Assembly: GCA_036509315.1 (NCBI GenBank)
Contig: DATCFU010000172.1
Span: 11,446-75,445 of the forward strand
Source: PALSA-607 sp036509315
GTDB lineage: Bacteria > Actinomycetota > Actinomycetes > Acidothermales > Acidothermaceae
Length of the DNA: 64,000 nucleotides
Direction of reading: 5' to 3'
Positions 1 through 8,850 of the stretch are shown here, one piece after another. Below the pieces are notes generated by a model. It did not search any database, had not been told where the DNA came from, and was given only the letters and a program-made list of their open reading frames with translations. The stretch's first letter is position 1; every line of letters starts with the position of its first letter. The position numbers and the translations under genes were made by a program.

Positions 1-618
1 CTGCGCGGGCGACCGGTCTCTGTGGCGCCGTCGGCGACGACCTGGTTAGCCGCGATGCGCGCAAATGCTCCGACACGTGCTCGAGCCGGCCGACGCGTGG
101 TGCTCGTCGCAGGACCGAACCTCGAACATGCGGAGCCCGAGGTCGCCGCCCTCGCGAAGCTGTATGACGCGCCGCAGACGTTCACTGGCCTCGACGCAAC
201 GGCCGACGTCGTCCGGCAGACCATCGACGGCGCAGAGTTGGTGCACATCGCAGCCCACGGCCGCTTTCGGGCTGACAACCCGCAGTTCTCCGCGATCGAA
301 CTCGCGGACGGACCGCTAACGGTCTACGACCTCGAGCGCATGCATCGCGGACCACGTCGACTCGTGCTTTCGGCGTGCGACTCTGGGCTCTCAGCAGTGC
401 ATGCGGGAGATGAACTCATGGGCCTAGCAGGCGCCGTTTTTTCCTTAGGTACCAGCACGTTAATCGCATCTGTAGTCCCCGTCGCCGACGACCTCACCGA
501 GGCGTTGATGGTTGAGCTGCATGAAGAACTGTGCGCCGGTGCGACCCCCGCTCGCGCACTCGCGGCCGCGCAGACTCGAGTGCAGGTTGACGGGTTTGTT
601 TGCTTCGGCGCTGCCTAG
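1..618 (+). CDS. CHAT-domain (caspase-like) protein, 5' end cut by window
   Basis: The reading frame is open to the left edge, so the true start lies outside the window; a GTG at 22 falls inside a typical CHAT segment (RGRPVSVAPSATTWL) and is not a likely start. What remains is the C-terminal half of a CHAT domain, the caspase/separase-like cysteine peptidase fold. The conserved His motif (LVHIAAHGRF) and Cys motif (LVLSACDSG) are both intact, followed by the usual GLAGAVFSLGTSTLIAS strand and the terminal FVCFGA. Actinobacterial CHAT proteins often carry N-terminal TPR repeats, but none is visible here because of the cut. The gene ends 2 nt before the convergent sulfurtransferase gene. Family assignment is firm; substrate and role are unknown. 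Confidence 0.85.
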   Translation: MRGRPVSVAPSATTWLAAMRANAPTRARAGRRVVLVAGPNLEHAEPEVAALAKLYDAPQTFTGLDATADVVRQTIDGAELVHIAAHGRFRADNPQFSAIELADGPLTVYDLERMHRGPRRLVLSACDSGLSAVHAGDELMGLAGAVFSLGTSTLIASVVPVADDLTEALMVELHEELCAGATPARALAAAQTRVQVDGFVCFGAA

Positions 619-620
619 CG

Positions 621-1481
621 TCAGTCGGCGCCCGTGGCGATCGGCCGGGTACCGTCGACGATCCAGTTCGACCACGAGCCGACATACAGCGCCGGTGTCG
701 GCAGGCCCGCGAGGGTCATCGCGAACACCGTGTGTGCAGCGTTGACGCCGCTGCCGCAATACGCGCCAACGGGCTCTGCGTCGTCAGCACCGAGTGACTC
801 GAAACGGCGTGCCAACGTCGCGCCATCAAGAAACCTGCCATCGGGCCCATCGTTGCCAGTCGTCGGCAGGTTGACGGCGCCGGGAATGTGGCCGGCGATC
901 GGATCGACCGGCTCGACCTCACCGCGAAAGCGTTCAGGAACCCGGACGTCGATCAGCACCCCGTCGTTGGCCAGCCGCGCCGCGGAGTCGGCGTCGAGCA
1001 CCGGCACTCCGCCGGAACGAGCCACGAAGTCGCCGGGAACGACCACCGGCTCGTCGGTGGTCACCGGCAACCCGGCAGCAATCCACGCCGCGTAGCCGCC
1101 GTCAAGGATCCGAACATCGTGATGACCGAAGTAGCGGATGTCCCACCACGCCCGCGCGGCCGGTACACCGTCGGCCGCGTCGTAAACGACAACCGCACTG
1201 TCGCCGCTGACGCCAAGACGTCGCATCGCGCCCTCGAAATCTGCCGCCTCGGGAAGCGGGTGACGGCCGCCAGCCCCTCGTCGTCCGGCTAGGTCGGTGT
1301 CGAGATCGGCGAACCGCGCGCCGGGAAGATGGCCGGCGCGGTACGCCTCGATCCCTGGCGGCCCAGCCAAGCTCCATCGGACGTCGACCAGTACCGGCGG
1401 GTGATCACCGGCCAACTCCACCGTCAGGGACGCTACGTCGACGAGCAGCTCAGATCGAGGCGTCACTGGCCGATCACCCAC
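621..1481 (-). CDS. sseA: Thiosulfate/3-mercaptopyruvate sulfurtransferase (tandem rhodanese)
   Basis: A 286-aa two-domain rhodanese that transfers sulfane sulfur from thiosulfate or 3-mercaptopyruvate to cyanide or thiols in the cytoplasm. The N-terminal domain (about 10-140) is the inactive one. The C-terminal domain holds the persulfide-forming Cys242 in CGSGVNA, closer to the CGSGVTA loop of mercaptopyruvate sulfurtransferases than to the CRKGVT loop of rhodanese. The HIPGAVNLP and LYVGSWSNW motifs are standard. Length is normal for the family. The start overlaps the end of the upstream phosphodiesterase gene by 8 nt, so the two are probably co-transcribed with DUF5998. Substrate preference is inferred from the loop only. 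Confidence 0.9.
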   Translation of the reverse strand: MGDRPVTPRSELLVDVASLTVELAGDHPPVLVDVRWSLAGPPGIEAYRAGHLPGARFADLDTDLAGRRGAGGRHPLPEAADFEGAMRRLGVSGDSAVVVYDAADGVPAARAWWDIRYFGHHDVRILDGGYAAWIAAGLPVTTDEPVVVPGDFVARSGGVPVLDADSAARLANDGVLIDVRVPERFRGEVEPVDPIAGHIPGAVNLPTTGNDGPDGRFLDGATLARRFESLGADDAEPVGAYCGSGVNAAHTVFAMTLAGLPTPALYVGSWSNWIVDGTRPIATGAD

Positions 1482-2631
1482 TGCCGAACGCGAGCAGCGG
1501 TACCAGCTGCTCTGCCGCAGTTACTGATCCGTGGTGGCCGAGCAATCGCGCCTCGCGCGGATGCCGGCGTGAGTCAATAACGGCAATGTCGTCTAACGCC
1601 GCGACCACCACATCACCGATCCTCGCGCGGTATCGATCAGTGACCGGGCCGAACCAGCCGGCCTCAATCGCCTCATCGCGGGTACACACGACCGCACCGT
1701 CACCTAGGCATCCACGCCACCTCGCGAGAACGTCGTCGAGTGCGCCTTCGCGCAGATACAGGTAGCGAGCTCGCGGTTCGCCGCCCATCAACTGCACGCC
1801 GTCGAGCAAACTCCGATCGAGATCGACGTCGACGCGACGAGCAGGTGGGACGTCGACCATGCCGTGGTCGGCTGTCACATAGAGCCGACTGCCGGCGGGC
1901 AGGCGGTCGACGATCTGCTCCACCAATCGGTCGACGAGTTGCAATTGCAGCCGCCACGCGAGCGAGCCGACACCGTGACCGTGCCCGGTCCAGTCGAGGT
2001 CAGACACATACGCATAGACCAGACCGGGATGCCGCGCCGCGATAGCAGCGCGCAGTTGCGCAAGCGCACCAGCCGCGATTTCGCCGAACGTGTCGGAGCC
2101 GACAAAAGAAGGGGCCCGCAAGACGGCCCTATCGAGACCGCCGCCCTCAAATTCGCGCTTGGCCACTTCGACCACGGTCGTGCCAGCGGCCGCCGCAAGC
2201 TCGAACGCGGTCGGCAGCGGTTGCCAGCTGAGTGGATCGACCTCGGCGTCCCAGCGCAACGAGTTCATCAGCCGGGTGGTGCCAGGAATTGCGACCTGGT
2301 AACCGAGGATGCCGTGCGCGCCCGGCGGCAGACCGGTGCCGATCGACCCGATACTGACAGCCGTCGTCGACGGGAACCCCGACGTCAGGTCGCGCCCGGC
2401 GTCACCCGTGAGTGCGGCATGCAGCAGCGGTGCATCGTCGGCATGCGCCCGAATCAGTTCGGCCCCGAGACCGTCGACGAGCAGGATGCACGCAGCCGTC
2501 GCCGACGGCAGCGAAAGCACGCCGGTAAACGTGGGAGTGCCGAGCGAGGAAAGCACTGATGGCACCAGATCGGCGAGGGATGCGGACCCGTACCGAGGAA
2601 TCGCCACAGTGCCCGGATGAACCACAGTCAC
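1474..2631 (-). CDS. Alkaline phosphatase superfamily / type I phosphodiesterase-nucleotide pyrophosphatase
   Basis: A 385-aa member of the nucleotide pyrophosphatase/phosphodiesterase clan. LLVDGLGAELI supplies the first metal-binding Asp, and SGFPSTTAVSIGS carries the nucleophilic Thr. YVSDLDWTGHGHG and VTADHGM supply further metal ligands of the two-zinc site. No signal peptide is seen, so the enzyme is probably cytoplasmic; the natural substrate is unknown. The GTG start lies 3 nt after the DUF5998 stop, indicating translational coupling, and the 3' end overlaps the sulfurtransferase start. In actinobacteria this phosphatase is commonly found beside DUF5998. A second in-frame GTG two codons downstream could serve as an alternative start. 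Confidence 0.88.
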   Translation of the reverse strand: MTVVHPGTVAIPRYGSASLADLVPSVLSSLGTPTFTGVLSLPSATAACILLVDGLGAELIRAHADDAPLLHAALTGDAGRDLTSGFPSTTAVSIGSIGTGLPPGAHGILGYQVAIPGTTRLMNSLRWDAEVDPLSWQPLPTAFELAAAAGTTVVEVAKREFEGGGLDRAVLRAPSFVGSDTFGEIAAGALAQLRAAIAARHPGLVYAYVSDLDWTGHGHGVGSLAWRLQLQLVDRLVEQIVDRLPAGSRLYVTADHGMVDVPPARRVDVDLDRSLLDGVQLMGGEPRARYLYLREGALDDVLARWRGCLGDGAVVCTRDEAIEAGWFGPVTDRYRARIGDVVVAALDDIAVIDSRRHPREARLLGHHGSVTAAEQLVPLLAFGSG

Positions 2632-2634
2632 CTG

Positions 2635-3243
2635 TCAGGCCCGCGCCCGCGCGGCCGCCTCGGACAAAACAGTCGCAAACCTGATCGCCTGGGTGACTAC
2701 GGGGGCACCATCGCCGTCCTGGCTCACCCGCAGCGAGAGGTCGTCAGCAGTCAGCGTTCCCGAGTACCCGTGGTCGGCTTCGCAGGTCTCGTCGCCGCAC
2801 GTCGCGGGCTCGAGATCGACGTGACTGATCGCACCCCAACCGACGACCAGGGTGGCTTCGCGATACGACGCGCCCGGTACGTACTCGGCGGGATTGGCGA
2901 CCATGGTCGTGAGAGCGACCGACGCGATGCGCGACAGCGGCACGACCTCGGTCGTGGTCGTGGCATGGGGGTAGGGCGTGAGCTCGCTCGCCGGATGTTC
3001 GTCGGTGTGACACACAATCAGTCGGGTGGGCGTGGTGGCGAGAACTGTGACGTGTCGCCGGATACCCATCGCGTCGTCAAGTGTCGTCTCCTGATGGACG
3101 ACGTGAGCGAGCGCCTGTTCGGTACCTAGCGTGCCGCGCAGCGAATCGGCCATGAGTTCGGGGTAGTAGCCGCTGCGGTCGACGTCCGCCCAAAGCTCTG
3201 ACTGAGCCGAGTCGGCCGTGGTGTTGTCGGGCATGGGCTCCAT
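2635..3243 (-). CDS. DUF5998 family protein
   Basis: A 202-aa actinobacterial protein of the DUF5998 family, function unknown. It is soluble, with no signal peptide or membrane segment. It contains a short Cys cluster (CGDETCEADHGY, about residue 150) that could bind metal. A second ATG three codons downstream (3234) would give 199 aa and is equally plausible. It is the first gene of a tight minus-strand set DUF5998-phosphodiesterase-sulfurtransferase; the next gene starts 3 nt after its stop. The 83-nt gap to the upstream glucokinase gene could hold its own promoter. Family recognition rests on overall sequence character and this neighbourhood. Confidence 0.75.
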   Translation of the reverse strand: MEPMPDNTTADSAQSELWADVDRSGYYPELMADSLRGTLGTEQALAHVVHQETTLDDAMGIRRHVTVLATTPTRLIVCHTDEHPASELTPYPHATTTTEVVPLSRIASVALTTMVANPAEYVPGASYREATLVVGWGAISHVDLEPATCGDETCEADHGYSGTLTADDLSLRVSQDGDGAPVVTQAIRFATVLSEAAARARA

Positions 3244-3326
3244 CCTCCACTATCGCGGGCCGCGATGGCGGCTACCCGCCCGCACCTCCTGCGCGCTGCG
3301 CGGCTCTACTCCTCCGCGCTCCGCGC

Positions 3327-4067
3327 TCAAGCCTCCGATGCCCAGAGGGCCGCGCCGATGATGCCGGCGTCGTTTTGCAGCTGAGCGACCACGATTTTCG
3401 TGCGTACACCCTCGATCAGCGGAACAAATTTGTCCGCCTTTCTGCTCACGCCGCCGCCGATGATGAACAAATCCGGCCACAGCAGGGCCTCGAAATGGCG
3501 GAGATATTTCGACAGCCGTCTCGCCCAGTGCTCCCAGGTCAGGTCTTCGCGTTCCCTGGCCGAGTCGGCGGTCTTCAGTTCGGCGTCTTGGCCGTCGATC
3601 TCCAGATGCCCGAGTTCGGTGTTGGGTATCAACGTGCCGTCGAGGAAGAGCGCGCTGCCAATTCCGGTGCCGAGCGTAAACAGCGCCACCGTGCCGGCGA
3701 CGTCACGGCCAGCGCCGTAGCGCATCTCCGCGAGGCCGGCCGCGTCGGCATCATTGAGGACCCGTATATCGCAGCTCGTCGTGTCCGAGAGTGTGCCGGC
3801 TACATCGGTACCGATCCAGCCGGTATCGATGTTGCTCGCACTGCGCGCGTGCCCATCGATGATGACGGCGGGAAACGCAGCGCCTGCAAGGCCGCTGTAG
3901 CCGAAGCTGGCGACGACCTCGCCAGCCGTCTTTGCGAGCTCGCCCACCTTGGCGCCCGGAGGGGTCAGCAACCGCACTCGCTCGCCGACCAACTCACCCC
4001 GGCTCAGGTCAACGGGTGCACCCTTGATCCCCGAGCCACCGATATCCAGCCCGAACACGCTATTCAT
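3327..4067 (-). CDS. ppgK: Polyphosphate glucokinase (ROK family)
   Basis: A 246-aa ROK-fold kinase of the actinobacterial PpgK type, which phosphorylates glucose to glucose 6-phosphate with inorganic polyphosphate (and usually ATP) in the cytoplasm. The N-terminal phosphate-binding motif LDIGGSGIKG (7-16), the active-site segment LNDADAAG (104-111) and the second phosphate loop FTLGTGIGSAL are all present. The ELGHLEIDG segment is characteristic. The short length and lack of the Cys-rich ROK zinc motif fit PpgK. The start lies 5 nt after the M48 protease stop, so the two genes form one unit. In Mycobacterium tuberculosis ppgK is adjacent to sigA, matching the presence of rpoD about 20 kb away here. 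Confidence 0.92.
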   Translation of the reverse strand: MNSVFGLDIGGSGIKGAPVDLSRGELVGERVRLLTPPGAKVGELAKTAGEVVASFGYSGLAGAAFPAVIIDGHARSASNIDTGWIGTDVAGTLSDTTSCDIRVLNDADAAGLAEMRYGAGRDVAGTVALFTLGTGIGSALFLDGTLIPNTELGHLEIDGQDAELKTADSAREREDLTWEHWARRLSKYLRHFEALLWPDLFIIGGGVSRKADKFVPLIEGVRTKIVVAQLQNDAGIIGAALWASEA

Positions 4068-4072
4068 TAGGC

Positions 4073-5224
4073 CTACGCCCGGTCGTCGCCGTGGTCGCCG
4101 TGATTGTCCCCGTCATCGTCGTGAGTGTTCCCCCCAGCCATCTTTCGAACCTGGTCAGCGACCCAGCCGCCGAGATTCACCGTGCCACCGCCGACGTCCC
4201 GCAAGAACTTCATGAGCGGATCCGGCGAGCGATCGAATGATTGCTTGTACGACGCGGCGGCCGCTTTCACCTCATCGACAAATGACGCGCGCGGATCGTC
4301 AGCACGGTTGGGATAGTTGCCCGCGAGAATGCGTTCGTAGTCGCCCGACTCGACCCACCGCTTGATTTCCAGCGCGCGCAGTACCGCGAACGGGTGCGTC
4401 GAGTTGAGGATGTTCAGGATCCGGATGACCCCTTCCCGCGCGTCGCCGGTCGACTCGTACTCTTCTGCCTGCGTAAGGAAGGCTTGCAGGTTCATGTCTT
4501 GAACACGCGCGCCGCCAGCCATCTTCATGTGCACGCGCGTGACAGCGCCGGGGTCCTGACTTACCAGCAGCCCTGCGCGGTCACACGAGAGTTCCGCCTT
4601 GCGATACCACTCTTTCAATGCGGTCACGACTGCGCGAAGTCCGAGACCGCCCAGCGGTATCGCGCTGCCGACTCCGCTGATACGCATGAGCGCGAACAAC
4701 ACCGACGAGTAGAGCGCATGGCCGGACAGCACATGGCCAAGCTCGTGACCGAGCACGACCCGCAACTCATCGTCATCCAGCAGATCAATGGTTCCGGTAC
4801 TGACCACGATGAATGGGTTGTCGAGACCGAGCGCCCACGCGTTAACACGCGGCTCCTGGTTGATGTACAGCTCGGGCAGCTTGGTGATGTCGAGGATGCG
4901 CGCAGCGTCCTGGTAGATCGCGTAGATCGCGGGGAACTGTCGTTCGTCGACTCGCACCGCCGACGCGAGATACATCATCCGCAAACGTCGCTCGCTGAAG
5001 AAACCGAACATGCCTTTGAGCAGGACGTCGAAACCCGGCACCCCACGAAGGGTTACCAGCGCCGCGCGATCCGCCGGGTGCTCATACGCGCGCGAACTGA
5101 TGCCGGGAAACGCAACCCTGGCCCCGCTCGGTTCAGCGGCCTTGTGGGCCGGCCGCTGGGTCGCCTTTCGAGGCCGCTTTGCACCGGACGCCCCGCGCCC
5201 GCCGGGATCTTGCGCGTCAGCCAT
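4073..5224 (-). CDS. M48 family zinc metallopeptidase
   Basis: A peptidase of about 383 aa with the zinc motif LGHELGHVLSGHAL (HExxH, near residue 160) and the downstream third-ligand segment AELSCDRAG. It lacks a clear N-terminal signal. A hydrophobic stretch just after the HExxH motif (LYSSVLFALMRISGVG) could be membrane-associated, as in HtpX-like M48 proteins. The N-terminal 35 residues are Lys/Arg/Pro-rich and the C-terminal tail is His/Asp-rich (HDDDGDNHGDHGDD), a possible metal-binding tail. ATG 5224 is preferred; an in-frame GTG at 5233 is the alternative. It runs into ppgK with a 5-nt gap and is divergent from the ParC-like gene, leaving under 50 nt for both promoters. Substrate unknown. 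Confidence 0.85.
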   Translation of the reverse strand: MADAQDPGGRGASGAKRPRKATQRPAHKAAEPSGARVAFPGISSRAYEHPADRAALVTLRGVPGFDVLLKGMFGFFSERRLRMMYLASAVRVDERQFPAIYAIYQDAARILDITKLPELYINQEPRVNAWALGLDNPFIVVSTGTIDLLDDDELRVVLGHELGHVLSGHALYSSVLFALMRISGVGSAIPLGGLGLRAVVTALKEWYRKAELSCDRAGLLVSQDPGAVTRVHMKMAGGARVQDMNLQAFLTQAEEYESTGDAREGVIRILNILNSTHPFAVLRALEIKRWVESGDYERILAGNYPNRADDPRASFVDEVKAAAASYKQSFDRSPDPLMKFLRDVGGGTVNLGGWVADQVRKMAGGNTHDDDGDNHGDHGDDRA

Positions 5225-5271
5225 GCATGCCACGCTACGCCCCGGTCAGCGGCCACGAGACAATAACCGGC

Positions 5272-7713
5272 ATGGCACGCAAAACCGCATCCACACCGCC
5301 GCCTCCTCCGTCGTCCGAACAAATTGTCGACATCGACGTCGCCGAGGAGATGCGCGGCAGTTACCTCGAGTACGCGTACTCGGTCATCTACAGCCGGGCA
5401 CTCCCCGACGCTCGCGACGGCCTGAAGCCGGTCCATCGGCGGATCCTGTTCCAGATGGCCGCCATGGGGTTGCGGCCCGATCGTCCGCACGTGAAATGCG
5501 CGCGCGTCGTCGGCGACGTCATGGGCAAGCTGCACCCGCACGGTGACACCGCGATCTACGACGCGTTGGTGCGCATGGCGCAGCCGTTCTCGATGCGGGT
5601 GCCGCTCGTCGACGGGCACGGCAACTTTGGCTCGCTGGGCGGCGACGATCCGCCGGCGGCCTACCGTTACACGGAGTGCCGCCTTGAGAGTGCCGCCGAG
5701 TTGATGACCGACGGCCTGAACGAAGAAGTCGTCGCGTTCGGACCCAATTATGACGGTCAGGAGGAAGAACCGTCGGTGCTGCCGGCGGCGTTCCCGAACC
5801 TGCTCGTGAACGGCGCGGCCGGAATCGCCGTCGGCATGGCCACCAACATGGCCCCGCACAACCTGGTCGAGGTCATCGCAGCGGCCAGGCACCTCATTAG
5901 TAAGCCCACCGCGAGCCTCGACGACTTGATGCGTTTCGTGCCAGGCCCCGATCTGCCGACCGGCGGCAAGATTGTCGGCCTCGACGGTGTCCGTGAAGCG
6001 TATGAGACCGGGCGCGGAGTGTTTCGGATCAGAGCCACCGCCAAGGTCACGGACGTTCGACCGCGGAAGCGGGGCATCGTCGTCACCGAGCTGCCTTACG
6101 GCGTCGGTCCGGAAAAGGTGATCTCGAAAATCAAGGACCTCGTACATTCGCGCAAGCTCCAAGGGATTGCCGACGTGCGCGACCTCACCGACCGCGAACA
6201 TGGCTTGCAACTTGTCATCGAGGTGAAGAACGGCTTCAACGCCGAAGCGATCCTCGACGAGCTCTATCGACTCACACCGATGGAAGACACGTTCGGCGTC
6301 AACAACGTCGCGCTCGTCGACGGCCAGCCGCTCACGCTCGGGTTAAAGGAACTGCTCGAGGTCTACGTCGATCACCGCTTCGAAGTCGTGCGGCGACGTT
6401 CCACCTATCGCCGGCGCCGGCGCGAAGAACAAATCCATCTCGTGCTCGGACGTCTCATCGCGATCCTCAATATCGACGAAGTCATCGCGGTGATCCGGAC
6501 CAGCGACGACACTGCCGGTGCTCGTACCCGGCTGATGGAGGCCTTCGACCTCAGCGAGATCCAGGCCAACGACATCCTCGAGTTGCCCTTGCGGCGGCTC
6601 ACCAAGTTCTCCCGTTTGGAGCTGGAAAAGGAGCGCGATCAACTCACCCGCGAGATCACCGAACTGACGGCAATTCTTGAATCCGACGAGCTGTTGCGAA
6701 CGGTCGTCTCTGACGAGCTCGGCGAAGTCGCCAAGAAGTTCGGGACGCCGCGACGCACCGTTCTGCTCGAGTCCGCCGGAGTGCCTGCAGCGGCGGTGCC
6801 ACTAGAGGTAACGGACGACCCTTGCCTCGTGCTGCTTTCCGTGACGGGTCTGCTCGCCCGCGCGCAACGCAGCGATGCATCCACGGTAAGCGAAGGACGG
6901 TCGCGGCACGATGCCATCGCGTCGACCGTGCTGTCAACCGCGCGCGGGGAGGTGGGCGTCGTCACCTCATTCGGTCGGATGATCCGACTCTCGGTGCTTG
7001 AACTGCCCGCCCTGCCCCCAACAGCAGGGCCGCCCACGTTGGCAGGTGGCGCTCCGGTCAGCGAGTTCGTGGACCTGGAGAAGAACGAGAAGGTCCTCGC
7101 GCTCTCGACCCTGGGCGCAGATTCGCTCGGTGTCGCTCTCGGTACGGCGTCGGGTGTGGTAAAGAGGGTGCTGCCCGACTATCCGTCGAACAAGGACTCG
7201 TTCGAACTGATTGGTCTCAAGGACGGCGACACAGTGATGGGAGCCGTCGAGCTCGCCGGTACAGACGACGATCTGGTGTTCATCACCTCCGACGCGCAGT
7301 TGCTGCGGTTCGACGCAACAGGTGTGCGCCCCCAGGGCCGCGCGGCGGGGGGAATGGCGGGCGTCCGGCTCGCAGCGGGTGCGCATGTCGTCTTCTTCGG
7401 TGCCGTAGGGCACGACGCCGATGCTCTCGTTGTCACGATCGCCGGCTCGTCGGCGGCACTGCCAGGAACCGATGCCGGGACGGTGAAAGTGGCCCTCTAC
7501 TCCGAGTACCCGCCGAAGGGTCGGGCTACCGGCGGGGTGCGCTGCCACCGATTCCTTCGCGGCGAGGACACCCTCTTGCTTGGGTGGGTCGGACCACGAC
7601 CGGCGAAGGCGACGGCCGGCTCAGGCGTCGCGATCGAACTCCCTGCGGCCAACGGTCGCCGCGACGGCTCCGGCACGCCGCTGCCCGCGCCAGTGCTGGC
7701 CGTCGGGAACTGA
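5272..7713 (+). CDS. parC: Type IIA DNA topoisomerase subunit A (topoisomerase IV/ParC-like)
   Basis: An 813-aa breakage-reunion subunit. The quinolone-region segment HPHGDTAIYDALVRMAQPF (88-106) has Thr and Asp at the positions of E. coli GyrA Ser83 and Asp87. The catalytic Arg132-Tyr133 lies in AAYRYTE. The C-terminal beta-pinwheel (about 500-813) lacks a canonical QRRGGKG GyrA box and has only degenerate forms (GRAAGG, GRATGG). That argues for a topoisomerase IV-like decatenase rather than gyrase. The matching ParE-like subunit is at 11163-13286 on the other strand. ATG 5272 is chosen because MARKTAS followed by a Pro-rich stretch precedes the conserved EQIVDIDV; upstream in-frame starts would overlap the divergent M48 gene. 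Confidence 0.88.
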   Translation: MARKTASTPPPPPSSEQIVDIDVAEEMRGSYLEYAYSVIYSRALPDARDGLKPVHRRILFQMAAMGLRPDRPHVKCARVVGDVMGKLHPHGDTAIYDALVRMAQPFSMRVPLVDGHGNFGSLGGDDPPAAYRYTECRLESAAELMTDGLNEEVVAFGPNYDGQEEEPSVLPAAFPNLLVNGAAGIAVGMATNMAPHNLVEVIAAARHLISKPTASLDDLMRFVPGPDLPTGGKIVGLDGVREAYETGRGVFRIRATAKVTDVRPRKRGIVVTELPYGVGPEKVISKIKDLVHSRKLQGIADVRDLTDREHGLQLVIEVKNGFNAEAILDELYRLTPMEDTFGVNNVALVDGQPLTLGLKELLEVYVDHRFEVVRRRSTYRRRRREEQIHLVLGRLIAILNIDEVIAVIRTSDDTAGARTRLMEAFDLSEIQANDILELPLRRLTKFSRLELEKERDQLTREITELTAILESDELLRTVVSDELGEVAKKFGTPRRTVLLESAGVPAAAVPLEVTDDPCLVLLSVTGLLARAQRSDASTVSEGRSRHDAIASTVLSTARGEVGVVTSFGRMIRLSVLELPALPPTAGPPTLAGGAPVSEFVDLEKNEKVLALSTLGADSLGVALGTASGVVKRVLPDYPSNKDSFELIGLKDGDTVMGAVELAGTDDDLVFITSDAQLLRFDATGVRPQGRAAGGMAGVRLAAGAHVVFFGAVGHDADALVVTIAGSSAALPGTDAGTVKVALYSEYPPKGRATGGVRCHRFLRGEDTLLLGWVGPRPAKATAGSGVAIELPAANGRRDGSGTPLPAPVLAVGN

Positions 7714-7800
7714 CTAACGGTCGGCACTATCGGAGTTAGAATCGCCTTACCAACACGCCCGCGCCTGGCTGCGGACGCGCACGAACGGGGAGGCGTCGTC

Positions 7801-8844
7801 TTGGAGCCACATCACCTTCTGCAAACACAGTGGGTAGTTGTCGGGCTCGACAACGGCGGCACGTGTAACAACGCGACCGTCTTGACCGACTCGGGGGACT
7901 TCCTCGTCGACCGCCTGGTCGAGAATCCGAGCCGTGTCAACGACGGCCCGGACATCGCAGTGGTCAGCCTGGCCGCGAGCTTCGAGACAATCCTCGACCT
8001 CACCGGCACACCCCGATCCAGCGTGCGGGCCATCGGCCTCGACACCCCAGGCCCGGCGAGCGCAGACGGCGTCATCTCTTCGAAGGGCGCGACGAACTTC
8101 TCTGAAGCGGGTTGGCACGGCTTCGACTTCCGCAGCGCGCTTGAGGCGTACACCGGCGTACCTGTCGTCTACAACAACGACGGCAACGCAGCCGCGCTCT
8201 ATGCCCACTACCAATACTTTGGCGACGACGCTTCGCAGCGCTCTTCGGTGGCGGCGATCGTCGGCACCGGCCTTGGCGGCGGGGTTGTCGAAGCGGGCCG
8301 GGTGGTCAAAGGCGCGGCCGGCATGGCCGGCGAGCTCGGTCATGTTCATATCCCGATGGAAGGGCTGCTCGCCGAGGGCCAGCCGGTGCCATCGTGCAAC
8401 TGTGGCTTTTCCGCAGACGGAGAGAGCGTGGCATCACTGTCGGCTATCGAGAACAACCTGCTGCCGTACTGGTTGACGCGCTACCCGGATCATCCCCTGG
8501 CGAACCTCGACCGCCGAACGGCGGCCCGCAAGGTGCGCGGACTTGCCGAACAAGGCGATCCGCTCGCACTGGAAATCTTTCAACAGCAGGCGATGGCCAT
8601 CGGCCGGTTGTTCACTATCGCCAGCAACTTCACCGATCCGAACGCCTACTTCGTCGGTGGCGGCGTGGTCGAGACGACCTCCGAGTTTCGCGAATGGTTT
8701 CTCGCGCGAGTGAGAGCGAACACCGCCCTGCGCGGCGAGCAAATCGACGTTGCGCACTTTGCCGTCGTTCCCGATCTCGACATGGCGGGCGCGCGCGGCG
8801 CGGCGATCGCCGCCCGCACGATCGTCATCGGCGACGGCCCGTAG
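7801..8844 (+). CDS. ROK family sugar kinase
   Basis: A 347-aa ROK protein with VGLDNGGTCNNATVL as the phosphate-binding loop (GG-T form), YNNDGNAAALYAHY containing the catalytic Asp, and IVGTGLGGGVV as the second loop. GELGHVHI gives the sugar-binding Glu/His. The zinc motif is altered: CNCGFSADGES replaces CxCGxxGCxE, so only two Cys remain. No HTH domain is present, so this is a kinase rather than a NagC-type repressor. The TTG start at 7801 is set by an upstream GGGGAGG about 8 nt away. The gene follows the ParC-like gene after 87 nt and ends 6 nt from the convergent PLP-enzyme gene. The sugar substrate is not evident; a glucokinase/hexokinase role is an inference. Confidence 0.82.
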   Translation: MEPHHLLQTQWVVVGLDNGGTCNNATVLTDSGDFLVDRLVENPSRVNDGPDIAVVSLAASFETILDLTGTPRSSVRAIGLDTPGPASADGVISSKGATNFSEAGWHGFDFRSALEAYTGVPVVYNNDGNAAALYAHYQYFGDDASQRSSVAAIVGTGLGGGVVEAGRVVKGAAGMAGELGHVHIPMEGLLAEGQPVPSCNCGFSADGESVASLSAIENNLLPYWLTRYPDHPLANLDRRTAARKVRGLAEQGDPLALEIFQQQAMAIGRLFTIASNFTDPNAYFVGGGVVETTSEFREWFLARVRANTALRGEQIDVAHFAVVPDLDMAGARGAAIAARTIVIGDGP

Positions 8845-8850
8845 GAACGG

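Noticed and set aside
4394..5266. 290-codon plus-strand frame opposite the M48 gene
   Set aside because: The opposite strand encodes an unmistakable HExxH protease; this frame is rich in Arg/His as expected of an antisense shadow.
5053..6210. Long minus-strand frame across the ParC start
   Set aside because: Antisense to the strongly conserved ParC catalytic region and overlapping the M48 gene; no recognisable motif or ribosome binding site.
7710..7800. Promoter for the ROK gene (TAGAAT at 7737)
   Set aside because: A -10-like hexamer exists, but no -35 element lies at 16-19 nt, so it was not annotated.
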